A stretch of DNA of 64,000 nucleotides from Heterorhizobium halophytocola (GCF_017873095.1 NZ_JAGGJU010000002.1:124001-188000); one strand, 5' to 3'. Counted from the stretch's first letter, positions 36,673-47,795 are shown. Made by a program: numbers and translations. Notes: generated by a model not told the origin, from the sequence alone.

Positions 36673-36902
36673 GATGTCGTCTCCTCTGATTCGCGGGGAA
36701 TATCGATCGGCGTAACAGTGAACGGACCCGGCAGGCTTAGGCGCGGCGGCCGCGCTGCACCGAGAGGCATGACATCCGCACCATCATGCCCGCTTGGCCG
36801 TGTTTTTGTGTGGGCGCGTGCCGCAATGCGCACTTCTACTGCTGCCCGGCAAGGGTCAGGAAGCCCTGCAAGTCCCTCTTTTGCGCCGTGGCCTCCCAAG
36901 GC

Positions 36903-36920
36903 TGTTGACAGCTGTCAACA
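36903..36920. repeat. Palindrome copy 1, TGTTGACAGCTGTCAACA
   Basis: A perfect 18-bp palindrome whose core TTGACAGCTGTCAA recurs at 37107 and 37697. It could be a regulator binding site; it lies about 230 bp upstream of the autotransporter start. Confidence 0.6.
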
Positions 36921-37106
36921 CTCTCGGCGCTCTCGTTTCGTTGCCTGACGAAGTCTGGTCGAAGGCGGCAAAATGCGGTCTGGCCTGTCTCGGGCGCGGG
37001 GCGCCGAACTTGGCGGGGAGGGGGCTTGATCCGCCGTTTGGCGCCGCAATTGCGTGAAGGGCAGAGCCTGACCTTGGTGCTTCGACACAGGCTGACGATG
37101 CCGCCG

Positions 37107-37120
37107 TTGACAGCTGTCAA
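37107..37120. repeat. Palindrome copy 2, TTGACAGCTGTCAA
   Basis: A perfect 14-bp palindrome, identical to the core of copies 1 and 3, in the space after the WGR gene. Confidence 0.6.
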
Positions 37121-37292
37121 TTTCCATTCCTTCTACTGGTAAATGCAGGGCAGATCCTGGGTGCGGGCGTTGGATCGGCGTTGCGGGTATGCCGCGGCCT
37201 GGCCGGTCGTGCTGCGTTGGCTGAGACGCATCCCGCTCTCCGGCGATTGCGCGCCGGCATGTCAAAGCGGCAATCGGCTTACTCGACGATCT

Positions 37293-37535
37293 CTAGATCG
37301 CGGGCTCGCGATATCCCCGCCGCCGCTTGGCGGCAAGAAGTCGTCGCAGCAGCAGTTCGGCATCGCTGTTGCCGACACAGAATTGCAGCTTTTGCTGGCT
37401 GGCGCCGCCGATGCGGCCCCAGCGGCGAACAAGGATCGGGTCGCCGAACAGAGAGGGTTCGATCGATAAGGCATAGTAGCGCGCCATGTTGCGCTGTCGG
37501 TCGATGCGTTCGAGATAAATGGGCTGTTCGGTCAT
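37293..37535 (-). CDS. Single WGR-domain protein
   Basis: An 80-residue protein consisting of one WGR domain; the name-giving motif is seen in VRRWGRIGGASQQ. WGR domains occur in some poly(ADP-ribose) polymerases and in small bacterial proteins, and are thought to bind nucleic acid. The N-terminal IYLERIDRQRNMARYYALSI and the C-terminal LLLRRLLAAKRRRGY are typical of the stand-alone bacterial form. A TTGACAGCTGTCAA palindrome sits 160 bp upstream. It stands alone between two gene-poor stretches. Confidence 0.8.
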   Translation of the reverse strand: MTEQPIYLERIDRQRNMARYYALSIEPSLFGDPILVRRWGRIGGASQQKLQFCVGNSDAELLLRRLLAAKRRRGYREPAI

Positions 37536-39296
37536 GACGCGACAGTTTCATTCGAGACGGTCGCGGTCCAACGAGAGTTCTGAATCGGTTCAGGCCGAGC
37601 GATTCATCGGATTGATGGATGGGCCAGACGCCTGCCGGGACCGCGATGTCTGCGCGACCCGTCCCTTGCAGCGGAGAGAGGCGGCGGAGAGTGTGTTGAC
37701 AGCTGTCAACTGGGCTGAGCGGAGCAGGGACGGGGAGGCGAAGGCGGCCCGGCCGTTGCGATGATGAGCCACCGCTGACGGTCCGCGTGGTAGCCGGCGA
37801 AAAATTATCTGCATGAACGCGAGGAAATGTTGCCGTGTTCATACTTTGTTGGGTCTTTTCGACGAGAACCGGCATTGCGCGTTATGTAGTGCGTACGCGC
37901 GTTTCCTTCTGCCCTCGCAACGCTTCCGGGCGCTGCGGTCAGGCAGATCATCTCAGGTCTCCGGCGCCAGCGAACGTCGCGATCCCGGCGCGGGTTCGGA
38001 CAGGCGCCATAGCCGCGTCATCTGGACAGCCGGTCCCGCCTGAAGCCGGCCTTCGGTTCGTGCCGAAGCGAATGTCGATTGCCGCAGCGTCGGCTTGGCG
38101 CGCGCCATCACAGACGATGGGACACGAAGACATGGATCTCCTCCCGGGCCCCCATCGCCGACCGACAGTCGTCACCAGCCATGCCGCGCCGATGACCCTC
38201 GGAGCGCTCTTCAACGGCTGTGTGCGGAACGGCCCCGCGGAACCTGGAGCGCGATTTTCGCATCCTCACTTCAGCACCCGGTTCAGGCAAGGATGGAGAT
38301 GGTCATGACCGCGCGTGCAAGTGGGTCTGTGCTGTCGGGGCTCGTTGTGTCGGGTTCGTGAACGCCATCGACATCGACGATCGCGGTGCGGCCTCACCCC
38401 TGTCCGTCGATGGGGTGAGCCGGAGAGTTCTGCCGCTGCAACCCGGCGCACCGCCCACGGCGAGCGACGTCGTCGACATGAGCCAGTTGCCGTCGCGACC
38501 ACTCCGGGAGGTTCGCGTCCGAAGGGTGCTTTTAGAGCGCCGATGGCCGCGGCAAGCGCGGGCCACCGGCTGCCGAATTCTGGTACCGTCGCGCAGTGTT
38601 GTGACACGCCCGCCGATATCGAGCGGCTCTGGGGCTACGCGCTGAATGCTCTGGCCGATGTTCAAAATTCCAAATGCGGGGCCGGGCGCGCAGCGGGACG
38701 ACGCCCGTTTTCCGATCGCCTGTCGGGCCGGCGCATGTCACGTGCAGGCATCGGCGACCTTTCGACCGCCGCCGGGGATCTCCAGCAGAGCCTCCCGACG
38801 GAGGTTGTCCGCAGCGCGCGCCGATGCAGCAGCATCTGCATGGTCAGCCCATCGCCCTGATGATCCTGACGCGACTCGTCGAGTGCCATGCGCCGCAGGC
38901 CCAATGACGCAAGTCGCCGGCGATCGACATGGCAAGGGGTGATGCGTTATGAAAGTAACCGGCGAGGCAAGGCGCCGACCAGATGCACGGCCCCGAAATC
39001 AGCAGGCTGTGGCAGCAACGGCTATGGTTAACCGGTGGTCAACGGACACTCTTGCAGCGGTAACGAAACCAAGCGACCATATCCGTTTCAATAAGGAGCG
39101 CGGCGCCAACGACGTCAATGCGTTACCGAACCGGTTCTTATTGCATGTCGTGCGTCCATCGGGGGAGAAGCCTATCGGCTGGCTGAGTGGTGACTGCGTG
39201 CCGCCAGCTCTTTCGCCCACTGCAAGGCCAGCCGCGTGCCCATGACCTAGATCGTGTCCGTTTTCTCGCGCCGCTGTTCTGTTGCCGAAGCGGGGA
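37536..39296. other. 1.76-kb stretch without a supported gene
   Basis: Several open frames overlap here on both strands, but none has a ribosome site, protein-like composition or a recognisable family. The Arg/Ser/Ala-rich translations look like shadow reading of GC-rich noncoding or decayed DNA. It contains one palindrome copy at 37695-37710. It could hold an unrecognised RNA or remnants of lost genes. Confidence 0.4.
37695..37710. repeat. Palindrome copy 3, GTTGACAGCTGTCAAC
   Basis: A perfect 16-bp palindrome with the same core as the copies at 36903 and 37107; it lies 160 bp upstream of the WGR gene. Confidence 0.6.
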
Positions 39297-40409
39297 TCAC
39301 GGTTCGACGTCCAGGAGACGGATGGTCTCCATGGCCATCATCCGCTCTTCGTTGGCGGGAATGATCAGGGTTTGGACATCACCCAGCGGCTTCATGTAGT
39401 CGAGAATGCGTCTGCGGACCGGCTCGGCATTTTCGCCGATGCCACCGGTAAACACCACCGCGTCTATGCCGCCGAGCGAGACGGCAAGGCCGGCTGCCGC
39501 CTGGGCGCATTTCATGGCGAAATAGTCGAGCGCGAACTGGGCCTGCGGGCCCGGATCGGCGATCAGCGTCGCGACATCGTTCGAGGTGCCCGACAGCCCG
39601 AGAAGCCCGGCCCTGTTGTAGATCAGGTCCTCGATTTCCTCCAGTGGCATTCCGAAGGTACGCTTCATCAGGAGGATTGCGCCGGGGTCGACAGCACCCG
39701 AACGCGTGCCCATGGGCACGCCGTCGACCGCCGTCATGCCCATGGTCGTGTCGATGCTCTGGCCATTTCTCATCGCGCAAAGGCTGGCACCATTGCCGAG
39801 ATGGGCCGCAATGACCCGACCGCCTTGGATGTCGGGATGTTCGGTTGCAAGCACATGCGACAGCCATTGATAGGACAGGCCATGGAAGCCGTAGCGGCGG
39901 ATACCCCGATCGAAGAGCGCCTGCGGCAGGGCGAAATGCGTGAACATCGGGCCGCGACTGGCATGAAAGGCCGTGTCGAAACAGGCAATGCCCGGAACCG
40001 CGCCGAGCAGGGTCTGCGCGGCCGCGATCGCCTCCAGGTTATGCGGCTGATGCAACGGCGCGAACGGAACCAGGGCTTCCAGATCCTTGACAACCGCGGG
40101 AGTCAGCAAGGTCGATCGCGTATAGTCCGTGCCGCCGTGGACGATCCGGTGGGCGACCGCCTGGATCTCCCAGTCACCGTCGTGCAGGTCGATGAAATCC
40201 ATCAGGGCACCAAGCGCGGCGCGGTGATCGGCGCTGTCCGGCAGGGCGTTGTTGATCTTCGTGCCGTCCTGCAGACTGACCTCGAGTTCCGCGGCCGCGC
40301 CAATCCGGCTGACGACGCCCCGGGCAAGCAGCTCCAGATCGTGCCGTCCGAACACCCGGAACTTCAGGCTGGAAGACCCGGCATTCAGGGTCAGGATTGC
40401 CGGCTTCAT
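39297..40409 (-). CDS. ackA: Acetate kinase
   Basis: A 370-residue acetate kinase that converts acetyl phosphate and ADP to acetate and ATP. Family hallmarks are LTLNAGSSSLKFRVF at the N-terminus (signature 1), HRIVHGG, FDTAFH, RYGFHGLSYQWLS, AHLGNGAS, and the C-terminal FTGGIGENA. The ATG at 40409 overlaps the upstream acyltransferase stop by 4 bp, so the two are coupled. It completes the branch from phosphoketolase (47540) through acetyl phosphate. An FNR-like box upstream of the pair suggests control by low oxygen. Confidence 0.95.
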   Translation of the reverse strand: MKPAILTLNAGSSSLKFRVFGRHDLELLARGVVSRIGAAAELEVSLQDGTKINNALPDSADHRAALGALMDFIDLHDGDWEIQAVAHRIVHGGTDYTRSTLLTPAVVKDLEALVPFAPLHQPHNLEAIAAAQTLLGAVPGIACFDTAFHASRGPMFTHFALPQALFDRGIRRYGFHGLSYQWLSHVLATEHPDIQGGRVIAAHLGNGASLCAMRNGQSIDTTMGMTAVDGVPMGTRSGAVDPGAILLMKRTFGMPLEEIEDLIYNRAGLLGLSGTSNDVATLIADPGPQAQFALDYFAMKCAQAAAGLAVSLGGIDAVVFTGGIGENAEPVRRRILDYMKPLGDVQTLIIPANEERMMAMETIRLLDVEP

Positions 40410-41338
40410 TTGAGCATTCCCTTTTTCCGGCCGTCGTCGATCAGAACGGCGAGGGCGCAGGAGAGCATTCTGGCGCGCACGGAATCGGCCCGGCTGGTCA
40501 GCATGATCGGCACGCGGGCCCCGAGCACCACGCCCGCCGCATCGGCGCCGCCGAGAAAGATCAGCTGCTTGGCCAGCATGTTGCCCGACTCGATATCGGG
40601 CACGACAAGAATGTCGGCCTGTCCGGCGACGGGCGATATGATGCCCTTCTCCTTTGCCGCCGTCAGAGATACGGCGTTGTCGAAGGCGAGGGGGCCATCC
40701 AGAAGGGCGCCCTCGATCTGTCCGCGATCGACCATCTTGCAGAGTGCCGCGGCATCGAGGGTGGCCGGCATGCGGGGATTCACCGTCTCGACCGCGGCAA
40801 GGATCGCCACCTTCGGCGTGTCGGCCGGCCAGAGAACGCGCCACAGGCCGATCGCGTTTCGCACGATGTCGGCCTTGTCCTCCAGATCGGGCGTTATATT
40901 GACCGCGGCATCGGTGATGATGAAGGGATGCGGATAGTCCTTTGTGATGATCAGGAATACGTGGCTGATGCGCCGCTCGGTCCGCAGGCCGGCCGCCGGT
41001 GCCAGAATGGCCTTCAGCAGTTCGTCGGAATGCAGAGACCCCTTCATGATCGCGCCGACCTGGCCGGCGCCGCCCAGTTCGGCGGCCTTGTCGGCGGCCG
41101 CATGGCTGTGCGGCGTGTCGATGATCTCGTAGGTGTCGGGCTTGTGGCCAGCTTGCGTCAGGGCCCTTGCGATCTTCGTCGCCGGGCCGATCAGCACCGG
41201 ATCGATCAGCCCGGCCGCAACGGCGTCGCCGACGGCCTCGAAGACCGTAGGCTGGACCGGATGGACGATGGCCGTCTTCAGCGGTAGAAGGCCGGCGCAA
41301 CGCGCCATGATGGCCTGATAATGGGGCGTCATCGTCAT
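40406..41338 (-). CDS. Phosphate acetyl/butyryltransferase family protein
   Basis: A 310-residue phosphotransacylase of the Pta/Ptb type that exchanges CoA and phosphate on an acyl group. It is the short form found next to acetate kinase in alphaproteobacteria. Recognisable segments are IMKGSLHSDELLKAIL, FIITDAAVNITPDLEDK, PVAGQADILVVPDIESGN and LGARVPIMLTSRADS near the end. Coupled to ackA by a 4-bp overlap. An FNR-like box at 41532-41545 is about 190 bp upstream. Acetyl or butyryl preference cannot be told from sequence. Confidence 0.9.
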   Translation of the reverse strand: MTMTPHYQAIMARCAGLLPLKTAIVHPVQPTVFEAVGDAVAAGLIDPVLIGPATKIARALTQAGHKPDTYEIIDTPHSHAAADKAAELGGAGQVGAIMKGSLHSDELLKAILAPAAGLRTERRISHVFLIITKDYPHPFIITDAAVNITPDLEDKADIVRNAIGLWRVLWPADTPKVAILAAVETVNPRMPATLDAAALCKMVDRGQIEGALLDGPLAFDNAVSLTAAKEKGIISPVAGQADILVVPDIESGNMLAKQLIFLGGADAAGVVLGARVPIMLTSRADSVRARMLSCALAVLIDDGRKKGMLK

Positions 41339-41716
41339 GCCGTCTCCGCGTGCCGGGAAAGGATCCGCCGGGCGAGCGGAGGCCAGATGTCGGACATTGT
41401 CCTGCGCCCCAACAGCGGCCGGAAGAAGGGCGCGCTGTATCCGGCTTTGCCGCGATCTTGGTTGCTGCCTTGCCGCATGTTGGTGGTCTCTCGTTTGCCA
41501 CTCGACCCTAGCGGATGGCGGCTGCGCGACATTGACTTATGTCAAGACAGCGATCGAGGCGGCAGGCGTGAGCAGCACGATGCCGGCAGCCGTTGGTAGC
41601 GAAACGCGCCATGCGGCCTCCACCATGCGCGCGGGACGCCTCTCCCGGCTGAACAGGCAGCAGCGTGCACCGCCAATGCCGTTGCGGCACGCCGGCCGCG
41701 TGGCAATGCCCGCGCC
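41339..41716. other. Intergenic region upstream of pta
   Basis: No supported gene in this space. It carries the FNR/FixK-like box at 41532-41545 and the shifted, run-on end of the CBS-domain remnant. Confidence 0.5.
41532..41545. promoter_or_regulatory. FNR/FixK-like box upstream of pta-ackA
   Basis: TTGACTTATGTCAA, a perfect match to the FNR-family pattern TTGAY-N4-RTCAA used by FnrN and FixK in rhizobia. Its distance from the gene (about 190 bp) implies a long leader. Confidence 0.65.
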
Positions 41717-42400
41717 TCAAGCGGGCGGTTCGAACACGACGCCGGCAATGCGATCCGTTCTGCGGCCGCGCGCTCCGCAGGCGGGCCGGTGCCGCCGCTG
41801 ATTTCGACCACCGCATTGCGCACCCTTACCGTTACCCGCTCGGGTGCAAGGCCGAGGTCCGCGCGCAGCCGGGTGGCCACGGCAAGCTGCAGCGCCTTGT
41901 CGGCTTTGGCAACGATATCGCGCTCTACAGGGATAAATCTCAGGATATCGCGCCGGCTGACGATGCCGACCAGCCTGTCTGCCTCGATAACCGGCAATCG
42001 CCTGATCTGGTGCCGGCGCATCCGCTCCACGATGTCCGTCACGGGCGTCACGGGCGTCACGGGCGTCATGGGCGTCATCGGCGAGACCGAGACCACCGGT
42101 ATGGTCATGCAATCGCCAGCCGTCAGCGCATTTGCCTGAACATAGGACATGAAGAATGCGGTGCCGGGGTCTTCGGGTGGGGGGCTGCAGCACCCGCGCG
42201 CAATCGCTGCGCTTGAGGATGTCGCCTTCGGTCACGATGCCGCAAACCTTGCCGGCGTCATCGATGACGGGCAATCCGCTGACCCAATGTTCGAGCATCA
42301 AAGCGATGACGCGGCGGATATCGTTGCCCGGTGTGCCGGTGACGGGGCAGGGCTGATGATCTGCTGCGCGAGCACGCTGGGCTCCCTTTGCTGCCGGGCG
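41717..42400 (-). pseudogene. Decayed CBS-domain protein with BON-like tail
   Basis: Remains of a two-CBS-domain protein broken by frameshifts. The first CBS motif (MLEHWVSGLPVIDDAGKVCG) and the second (RHQIRRLPVIEADRLVGIVS) lie in different frames, with a shift near 42150-42190. Another shift near 42345 separates the start (QQIISPAP) from DIRRVIALMLEH. A third near 41745 separates the BON-like tail from the frame that ends at 41717. The start of the second domain also contains a 9-bp tandem repeat. Such CBS proteins commonly accompany acetate kinase, P-type ATPase and phosphoketolase genes in low-oxygen clusters. A sequencing error could explain one shift but hardly all of them. Confidence 0.65.
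42038..42082. repeat. Five tandem 9-bp units in the CBS remnant
   Basis: Units of GTCACGGGC (three perfect, then two with changes). On the coding strand they give a run of Thr-Pro-Val/Met triplets. It probably expanded by slippage. Confidence 0.7.
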
Positions 42401-42431
42401 CCTTCCGTTTGACCGGTCCCATGCGCCGGCC

Positions 42432-42445
42432 TTGATCTATCTCAA
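42432..42445. promoter_or_regulatory. FNR/FixK-like box upstream of the CBS remnant
   Basis: TTGATCTATCTCAA, one mismatch from TTGAT-N4-ATCAA, overlapping the P-type ATPase stop and lying just before the CBS remnant. Confidence 0.5.
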
Positions 42446-45120
42446 CGGTTGCCACCTGCCGGACGACGCGTGAGCCATTTCTGCAGTTCGGTGGTGAGCA
42501 CCAGCGATGATGCCGCAGCCAGCATCAGCATCCATTGCGCAAACGAGTTTGGAGCAATTTCGAGCGTGGTGCGGAACCAGGGAATATACATGGCCAGGAT
42601 ATGGATCGCCTGCGCCGCGACAACGCTTGCCAGCAGCAGCGGATTGCCGAAGAAGGGAAGCGAGAAGATCGACTGGCGTTCGGACCGGCTGGTAAAGGTC
42701 TGTACGTTCTCGAACATGACAAACAGCAGAAGCAGCATGTTGCGGGCCTGCGAGAGTTCGTAGCCCTGTGCCAGCAGCCAATAGAAGATTGCGAATCCGC
42801 CACCGCCGATGACAAGCGTCGACGCGAGAATGCGGGAGATCATCGTCCTGTCGAAGATCGGCTCCCGGGGGGTGCGGGGCGGCCGTGTCAGCTCGTTGCC
42901 TTCGGGTTTTTCGCTTGCCAGGGCAACATCCTGAATGCCGTTGGTAACAAGGTTCAGCCAGAGAAGCTGCACCGGCAGCAGGGGCATCGGCAGTCCAAGC
43001 GGGATCGCCAGCAGAAACAACAGTGTTTCCGCAGCGCCGGTCGCAACCAGCATCAGGATGACCTTGCGGATATTGGCATAGGCGGTCCGTCCCTCGCGTA
43101 TGCCGCTGACGATCGAGGCGAAATTGTCGTCCGTCAGGACGATGTCGGCACTTTCCTTGGCGACCTCGGTACCCTTCAGGCCCATGGCGACGCCGACATG
43201 GGCATGCCTGAGCGCCGGCGCATCATTGATGCCGTCACCGGTGACCGCGACGAAATGACCGTTGCGGGCCATGGAAAGCACGATGGCCAGTTTCTGCGCC
43301 GGGGCGACCCGCGCGTAGATGCGGGCCGTGCGGGTCAAGGCGTCCAGCTGATCGGCGCCCGCCTCTTCCGCCAGCCGAACCTGATCCCCGGTGGTCAGCT
43401 GTCCCGGCGAGACATGCAGTCCGGCCTGCGCCGCGATGGCCGCTGCCGTTCTCGGATCATCGCCCGTCAGCATGGCGACGTCCACGCCGGCACTCCGGCA
43501 GTCCGCCATCGCCTGGGGCACCTCGCTGCGGATCGGGTCCTTCATGCCGACCAGGCCGAGAAAGACCAGTTCGACCAGGTGATGTGGCCCCGGTGTCTGT
43601 GCCGGATCATCGCTGATCTCGCCCTCGGCAAAGGCGAGGACCCGCAAGCCGCGTCCTGCCATCTCCTCTTTCTGGGCAAACAGGGTTTCGCGTTCGATCG
43701 GTACCAGGCGGTTGTCAACCTCCATGCGATCGGCCATGTCGATCAATGTCTCGGCAGATCCCTTGACGAAAATGCCGACCCGTTGTCCCCGGCGGTGAAA
43801 GGAGGCGGCGTATTTGAGGTCCGGTTCATACGGGATCCGCGCGACCAGGGGGTAGTCGTCGATCATGCCGCCGCTGGCGATCCCGGCCTTGTGCGCTGCC
43901 GCCAGCAGGGCGATATCGACGGTGTCGCCCACCCCTTGCCAGCTGCCTTCCCGGCAAACCAGCGATCCCTCATTGGGTAGCGATGCCGCGCGCAGCAGCC
44001 GTTCCGCCCGCTTGCCGGCCTGCGCGGTCGTCATGTTGGCGCCATGGATCCGGCAGGCATCGAAATCCTTGTGCGCATCAAGCACCAGATGGGTGCCATC
44101 GGGCAGGCGAATATCGGTTACGGTCAGTTCGTTAAGCGTCAAAGTTCCCGTCTTGTCGGTGGCAATCATGGTGCATGAGCCCAGGGTCTCGACCGCCGGC
44201 ATGTGGCGCACGATGACATTGCGCCTGGCCATGCGGCGCATGCTGAGGGCGAGCGAAATCGAGATTGCGATCGGCAGTCCTTCGGGAATGGCGCAGACGG
44301 CAAGCGCGATCGACATCAGCAAGAGATCGTTCCACGCCAGCCCGCGCATCAAACCCATGGCAACCAGGCACAGGGAGATGCCGCCCACCGTCCAGGCGAT
44401 CATGTTGGAGAAATGCGCCAATCGGATCATCAGCGGTGGTTGCGAAACAGAGGCCCTGCCGATCTCGACGGCGATCCTGCCGATCTGCGTGTCGCGACCG
44501 GTCGCGGTCACCAGACCCCTGCCGCGCCCCCGTGTGATCAGGGTCGCGGCGAATGCGATCATGGCTTTGTCATCAGCCGTCCGGTCTGCGTCGGATCTTG
44601 CGATCTTGTGCGCCGGCAGGGACTCGCCCGTCAGCAGGGATTCGTCGCATTGGAGATCATTGGCCTCGACCAGATCGAGGTCGGCCGGCACCCGGCTGCC
44701 GGCTTCCAGAAGGACGAGGTCTCCGGGCACCAGCCGGCTCGCCTCGATCCCGAGGGTCTGCCCATCCCGCACGACCACCGTTTGCGGCAGGTCGAGCTTG
44801 CGCAAGGCGACCGCTGCCCGACCGGCGGAATATTCCTGCGCTGCCCCGAGCAGGCCGTTCAGCAGCAGCACGATGGCAATGAAGACCGCATCCTCCAACT
44901 CGCTGACCATCAGCGACACAACCGCTGCCAGCAGAAGAATGTAGATCAGGGGACTGCGAAACTGGCGGATGAACAGCGCAAGCGGGGAGGGGGCCCGCGG
45001 TTCGGGAAGCTGGTTGGGGCCAAATCGCGCCAGACGCGTGCGTGCCTCGGCGCTCGTCAACCCCTGAGTAAAGGGTATGGCCGGCGCGTTTTCATCGGTT
45101 TTTACCGTCGTTGTCATCAT
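42442..45120 (-). CDS. P-type cation-transporting ATPase (P2 type)
   Basis: An 892-residue ion-pumping ATPase. Motifs in order are LLTGES (actuator), [11 protein letters not shown] in the M4 helix (the PEGLP form typical of Ca2+ and Na+ pumps), the phosphorylation site D322 in DKTGTLT, and [12 protein letters not shown] in the P domain. About ten membrane helices are predicted. The N-terminus ([20 protein letters not shown]) is the cation-ATPase N-domain. No heavy-metal-binding domain is present. The ion may be Ca2+ or a monovalent cation. The ATG overlaps the phosphoketolase stop by 4 bp, so it is made with that enzyme. Confidence 0.92.
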   Translation of the reverse strand: MMTTTVKTDENAPAIPFTQGLTSAEARTRLARFGPNQLPEPRAPSPLALFIRQFRSPLIYILLLAAVVSLMVSELEDAVFIAIVLLLNGLLGAAQEYSAGRAAVALRKLDLPQTVVVRDGQTLGIEASRLVPGDLVLLEAGSRVPADLDLVEANDLQCDESLLTGESLPAHKIARSDADRTADDKAMIAFAATLITRGRGRGLVTATGRDTQIGRIAVEIGRASVSQPPLMIRLAHFSNMIAWTVGGISLCLVAMGLMRGLAWNDLLLMSIALAVCAIPEGLPIAISISLALSMRRMARRNVIVRHMPAVETLGSCTMIATDKTGTLTLNELTVTDIRLPDGTHLVLDAHKDFDACRIHGANMTTAQAGKRAERLLRAASLPNEGSLVCREGSWQGVGDTVDIALLAAAHKAGIASGGMIDDYPLVARIPYEPDLKYAASFHRRGQRVGIFVKGSAETLIDMADRMEVDNRLVPIERETLFAQKEEMAGRGLRVLAFAEGEISDDPAQTPGPHHLVELVFLGLVGMKDPIRSEVPQAMADCRSAGVDVAMLTGDDPRTAAAIAAQAGLHVSPGQLTTGDQVRLAEEAGADQLDALTRTARIYARVAPAQKLAIVLSMARNGHFVAVTGDGINDAPALRHAHVGVAMGLKGTEVAKESADIVLTDDNFASIVSGIREGRTAYANIRKVILMLVATGAAETLLFLLAIPLGLPMPLLPVQLLWLNLVTNGIQDVALASEKPEGNELTRPPRTPREPIFDRTMISRILASTLVIGGGGFAIFYWLLAQGYELSQARNMLLLLFVMFENVQTFTSRSERQSIFSLPFFGNPLLLASVVAAQAIHILAMYIPWFRTTLEIAPNSFAQWMLMLAAASSLVLTTELQKWLTRRPAGGNR

Positions 45121-47540
45121 AGGCCCGAAGGCTTGGACCCGCCTGTCCAGCGCCAGTTGCGGATTTCGGCCATGTCCTCGCCAAAGGACCTGACATGGCG
45201 GGAATGTTCGGCGAGCTTGTCCCGCAACGCGCCGAGCGCCGGTCCGGCCTTTTCCTTCAATCCGGGCACGCGTTCGATTGCTTCGATCGCCAGATGGAAG
45301 CGGTCGAGCTCGTTCAGCACGGCCATGTCGAACGGCGTCGTCGTCGTGCCTTCCTCGATGAAGCCCTTGACGTGGATGTTGCGATGATTGGTCCGCTTAT
45401 AGGTCAACCGGTGAATGAGATGGGGATAGCCATGATAGGCAAAGATCACCGGTCGATCGGTGGTGAACAGTCGATCGAATTCGGCATCGGCAAGGCCGTG
45501 CGGGTGCTGTTCCCGCGACTGCAGGCTCATCAGGTCGACGACATTGACCACGCGGATGCGCAATTCGGGGATTGCCGTGCGCAGGAGATCGACGGCCGCC
45601 AGTGTCTCCAGGGTCGGCACGTCGCCGGCGCAGGCCATCACCACATCCGGCGACAGACCGTCCGTCGTCTCGGTTCCGGCCCAGCTCCAGATGCCGACAC
45701 CCGCCTCGCAATGCCGGATCGCCTCGTCCATGCTCAGCCATTGCGGCTCGGGTTGCTTGCCGGCGACGATGACATTGATGCGGTTCCAGGTTTTCAGGCA
45801 ATGGTCGCCCACCCACAGAAGCGTATTGGCATCCGGCGGAAGGTAGATGCGCACCGTATCTGCCTTCTTGTTGGCCACGAGATCGATGAAGCCGGGGTCC
45901 TGATGCGAGAAGCCGTTATGGTCCTGACGCCAGACATGGGAGGTCAGGAGGTAATTGAGCGAGGCGATCGGTTTGCGCCAGGGCAATCCGGCACTCACCT
46001 TCAGCCATTTGGCATGCTGGTTGAGCATCGAGTCGATGATGTGGATGAAGGCCTCGTAGCAGGAAAACAGGCCGTGCCGCCCGGTGAGCAGATATCCCTC
46101 GAGCCAGCCCTGGCAGAGATGCTCCGACAGCACCTCCATCACCCGGCCATCCGGTGACAATTGCACGTCATAGGGCTCGATTTCTTCCATCCACACACGG
46201 TCGGTGACATTGAACACTGCGCCCAGACGGTTCGATTGGGTTTCGTCCGGGCCGAAAATGCGGAAATTGGCGTTCTGCGCGTTCCGCGTCAGCACATCGC
46301 GCAGATACTGGCCGAGCACCTCGGTGGTCTGCACCACGGCGGCGCCGCGCTTCGCGCCTGAAACCGCGACGGCGTAGTCGCGGATCGAGGGAAGGGACAG
46401 ATCCTTGCGCAGCACCCCGCCATTGGCGTGCGGATTGGCGCCCATGCGCCGTTCTCCGCGCGGTGCGAGTGCCCGCAGTTCCGGCTTCAACCGTCCCTCG
46501 CCGTCGAACAGGTCGTCCGGGCCGTAGCTGCGCATCCAGTCCTCCAGAATGCGGCGGTGGTTCGCGTTCTCGCGGCAATTGGCAACCGGGACCTGGTGGG
46601 CGCGCCAGAAACCTTCGACCTTCTTGCCATCGACCTCTTTCGGCCCGGTCCAGCCCTTGGGGCTTCGCAACACGATCATCGGCCAGCGCGGGCAGCCGGC
46701 GGTCATGCCGTTGCGCGCCCTTTGCTGGATGGCATGGATGCCGTCGGCCGCCCGGTCGAGGATCCTCGCCATGCACTGGTGCATCCTCTCCGGCGCATGG
46801 CCCTCGACGAATAGCGGTTCGTAACCATAGCCCCGGAACAGATGGGTCAGGTCCTCCTCGCTCATGCGCGCCAGCAATGTCGGGCCGGCGATCTTGTAGC
46901 CATTGAGATGCAGGATCGGCAGCACGGCCCCGTCGCGGGCCGGATTGAGAAACTTGTTGGAATGCCAGCTGGCCGCCAGGGCGCCGGTTTCGGCCTCGCC
47001 ATCGCCGATCACGCAGGCGGCGATCAGGTCCGGATTGTCGAAGACGGCGCCAAAGGCATGGACCAGCGCATAGCCGAGTTCGCCGCCCTCGTGGATGGAG
47101 CCCGGTGTTTCAGGCGCCGCATGGCTCGGAATCCCGCCCGGAAAGGAGAATTGCCTGAACAGCGCCTTCAAGCCCGCAGCATCCTCGGACACCTGCGGAT
47201 AGATCTCGCTATAGGTGCCCTCCAGATAGGTGCTCGCCACCATGCCCGGTCCGCCATGGCCCGGGCCGCATATATAAAGGACGGATAGGTCGCGGGCGCG
47301 GATGACACGGTTGAGATGGGTGTAGATGAAGTTGAGGCCCGGCGTCGTACCCCAATGGCCGAGCAGTCGTGGCTTGATGTGCTCCGCCTTGAGCGGCTCG
47401 CGCAGGAGCGGATTGTCGAGCAGGTAGATCTGACCGACCGACAGATAGTTGGCGGCACGCCAGTAGCGGTCCATGAGGACCAGTTCATCGGCCGTCAGCG
47501 GTGATGTGGCAGTGGCAGGCTCTGCAAGATGGGACTGCAT
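45117..47540 (-). CDS. xfp: Xylulose-5-phosphate/fructose-6-phosphate phosphoketolase
   Basis: An 807-residue thiamine-diphosphate enzyme that splits xylulose 5-phosphate (and often fructose 6-phosphate) with phosphate to acetyl phosphate and an aldose phosphate. [18 protein letters not shown] near the start and [19 protein letters not shown] (TPP/Mg site) are characteristic. AGGAG lies before the ATG at 47540; earlier in-frame starts lack a ribosome site. It is first in a minus-strand series that ends with acetate kinase, giving a complete ATP-forming bypass of lower glycolysis. An FNR-like box lies about 256 bp upstream. Confidence 0.95.
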   Translation of the reverse strand: MQSHLAEPATATSPLTADELVLMDRYWRAANYLSVGQIYLLDNPLLREPLKAEHIKPRLLGHWGTTPGLNFIYTHLNRVIRARDLSVLYICGPGHGGPGMVASTYLEGTYSEIYPQVSEDAAGLKALFRQFSFPGGIPSHAAPETPGSIHEGGELGYALVHAFGAVFDNPDLIAACVIGDGEAETGALAASWHSNKFLNPARDGAVLPILHLNGYKIAGPTLLARMSEEDLTHLFRGYGYEPLFVEGHAPERMHQCMARILDRAADGIHAIQQRARNGMTAGCPRWPMIVLRSPKGWTGPKEVDGKKVEGFWRAHQVPVANCRENANHRRILEDWMRSYGPDDLFDGEGRLKPELRALAPRGERRMGANPHANGGVLRKDLSLPSIRDYAVAVSGAKRGAAVVQTTEVLGQYLRDVLTRNAQNANFRIFGPDETQSNRLGAVFNVTDRVWMEEIEPYDVQLSPDGRVMEVLSEHLCQGWLEGYLLTGRHGLFSCYEAFIHIIDSMLNQHAKWLKVSAGLPWRKPIASLNYLLTSHVWRQDHNGFSHQDPGFIDLVANKKADTVRIYLPPDANTLLWVGDHCLKTWNRINVIVAGKQPEPQWLSMDEAIRHCEAGVGIWSWAGTETTDGLSPDVVMACAGDVPTLETLAAVDLLRTAIPELRIRVVNVVDLMSLQSREQHPHGLADAEFDRLFTTDRPVIFAYHGYPHLIHRLTYKRTNHRNIHVKGFIEEGTTTTPFDMAVLNELDRFHLAIEAIERVPGLKEKAGPALGALRDKLAEHSRHVRSFGEDMAEIRNWRWTGGSKPSGL

Positions 47541-47795
47541 GGGCTTACTCCTCTCTGCGTCTTGTCGAACGGTGGCCGGGACATTGTCCGGCCGGTGCGA
47601 TACGGGTCTCCGGGCCCGCTCCCCGGCCTCGGCCAGCAAGGGCGGGCGCCGATAGAAGAGGCCGGTGAATTCGATCCTGGTCGTCTGCATGCGATATCCG
47701 GGTCGTAGGAGCCCCCGGCGACTTGAGGGTCCCGCGGTGGGGGGCCTGGAAGCAACTCCCGATTGCCTGTATCGCCCGAATTCGCCTTGCCTGCT

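Larger units (their letters stand above)
36673..37292. other. Gene-poor region with two TTGACAGCTGTCAA palindromes
   Basis: No supported gene in 620 bp. It holds the autotransporter promoter and two long palindromes at 36903-36920 and 37107-37120. Candidate frames on both strands have poor composition and no ribosome sites. Confidence 0.5.

Noticed and set aside
39297..41501. One 734-codon open frame spanning acetate kinase and most of the acyltransferase gene
   Set aside because: The upstream part is the acyltransferase gene read in the wrong frame; the acetate kinase proper begins at 40409 with its family signature.
42038..42082. CRISPR-like repeats
   Set aside because: The units are 9 bp in direct contact, without spacers; they are a coding tandem repeat.
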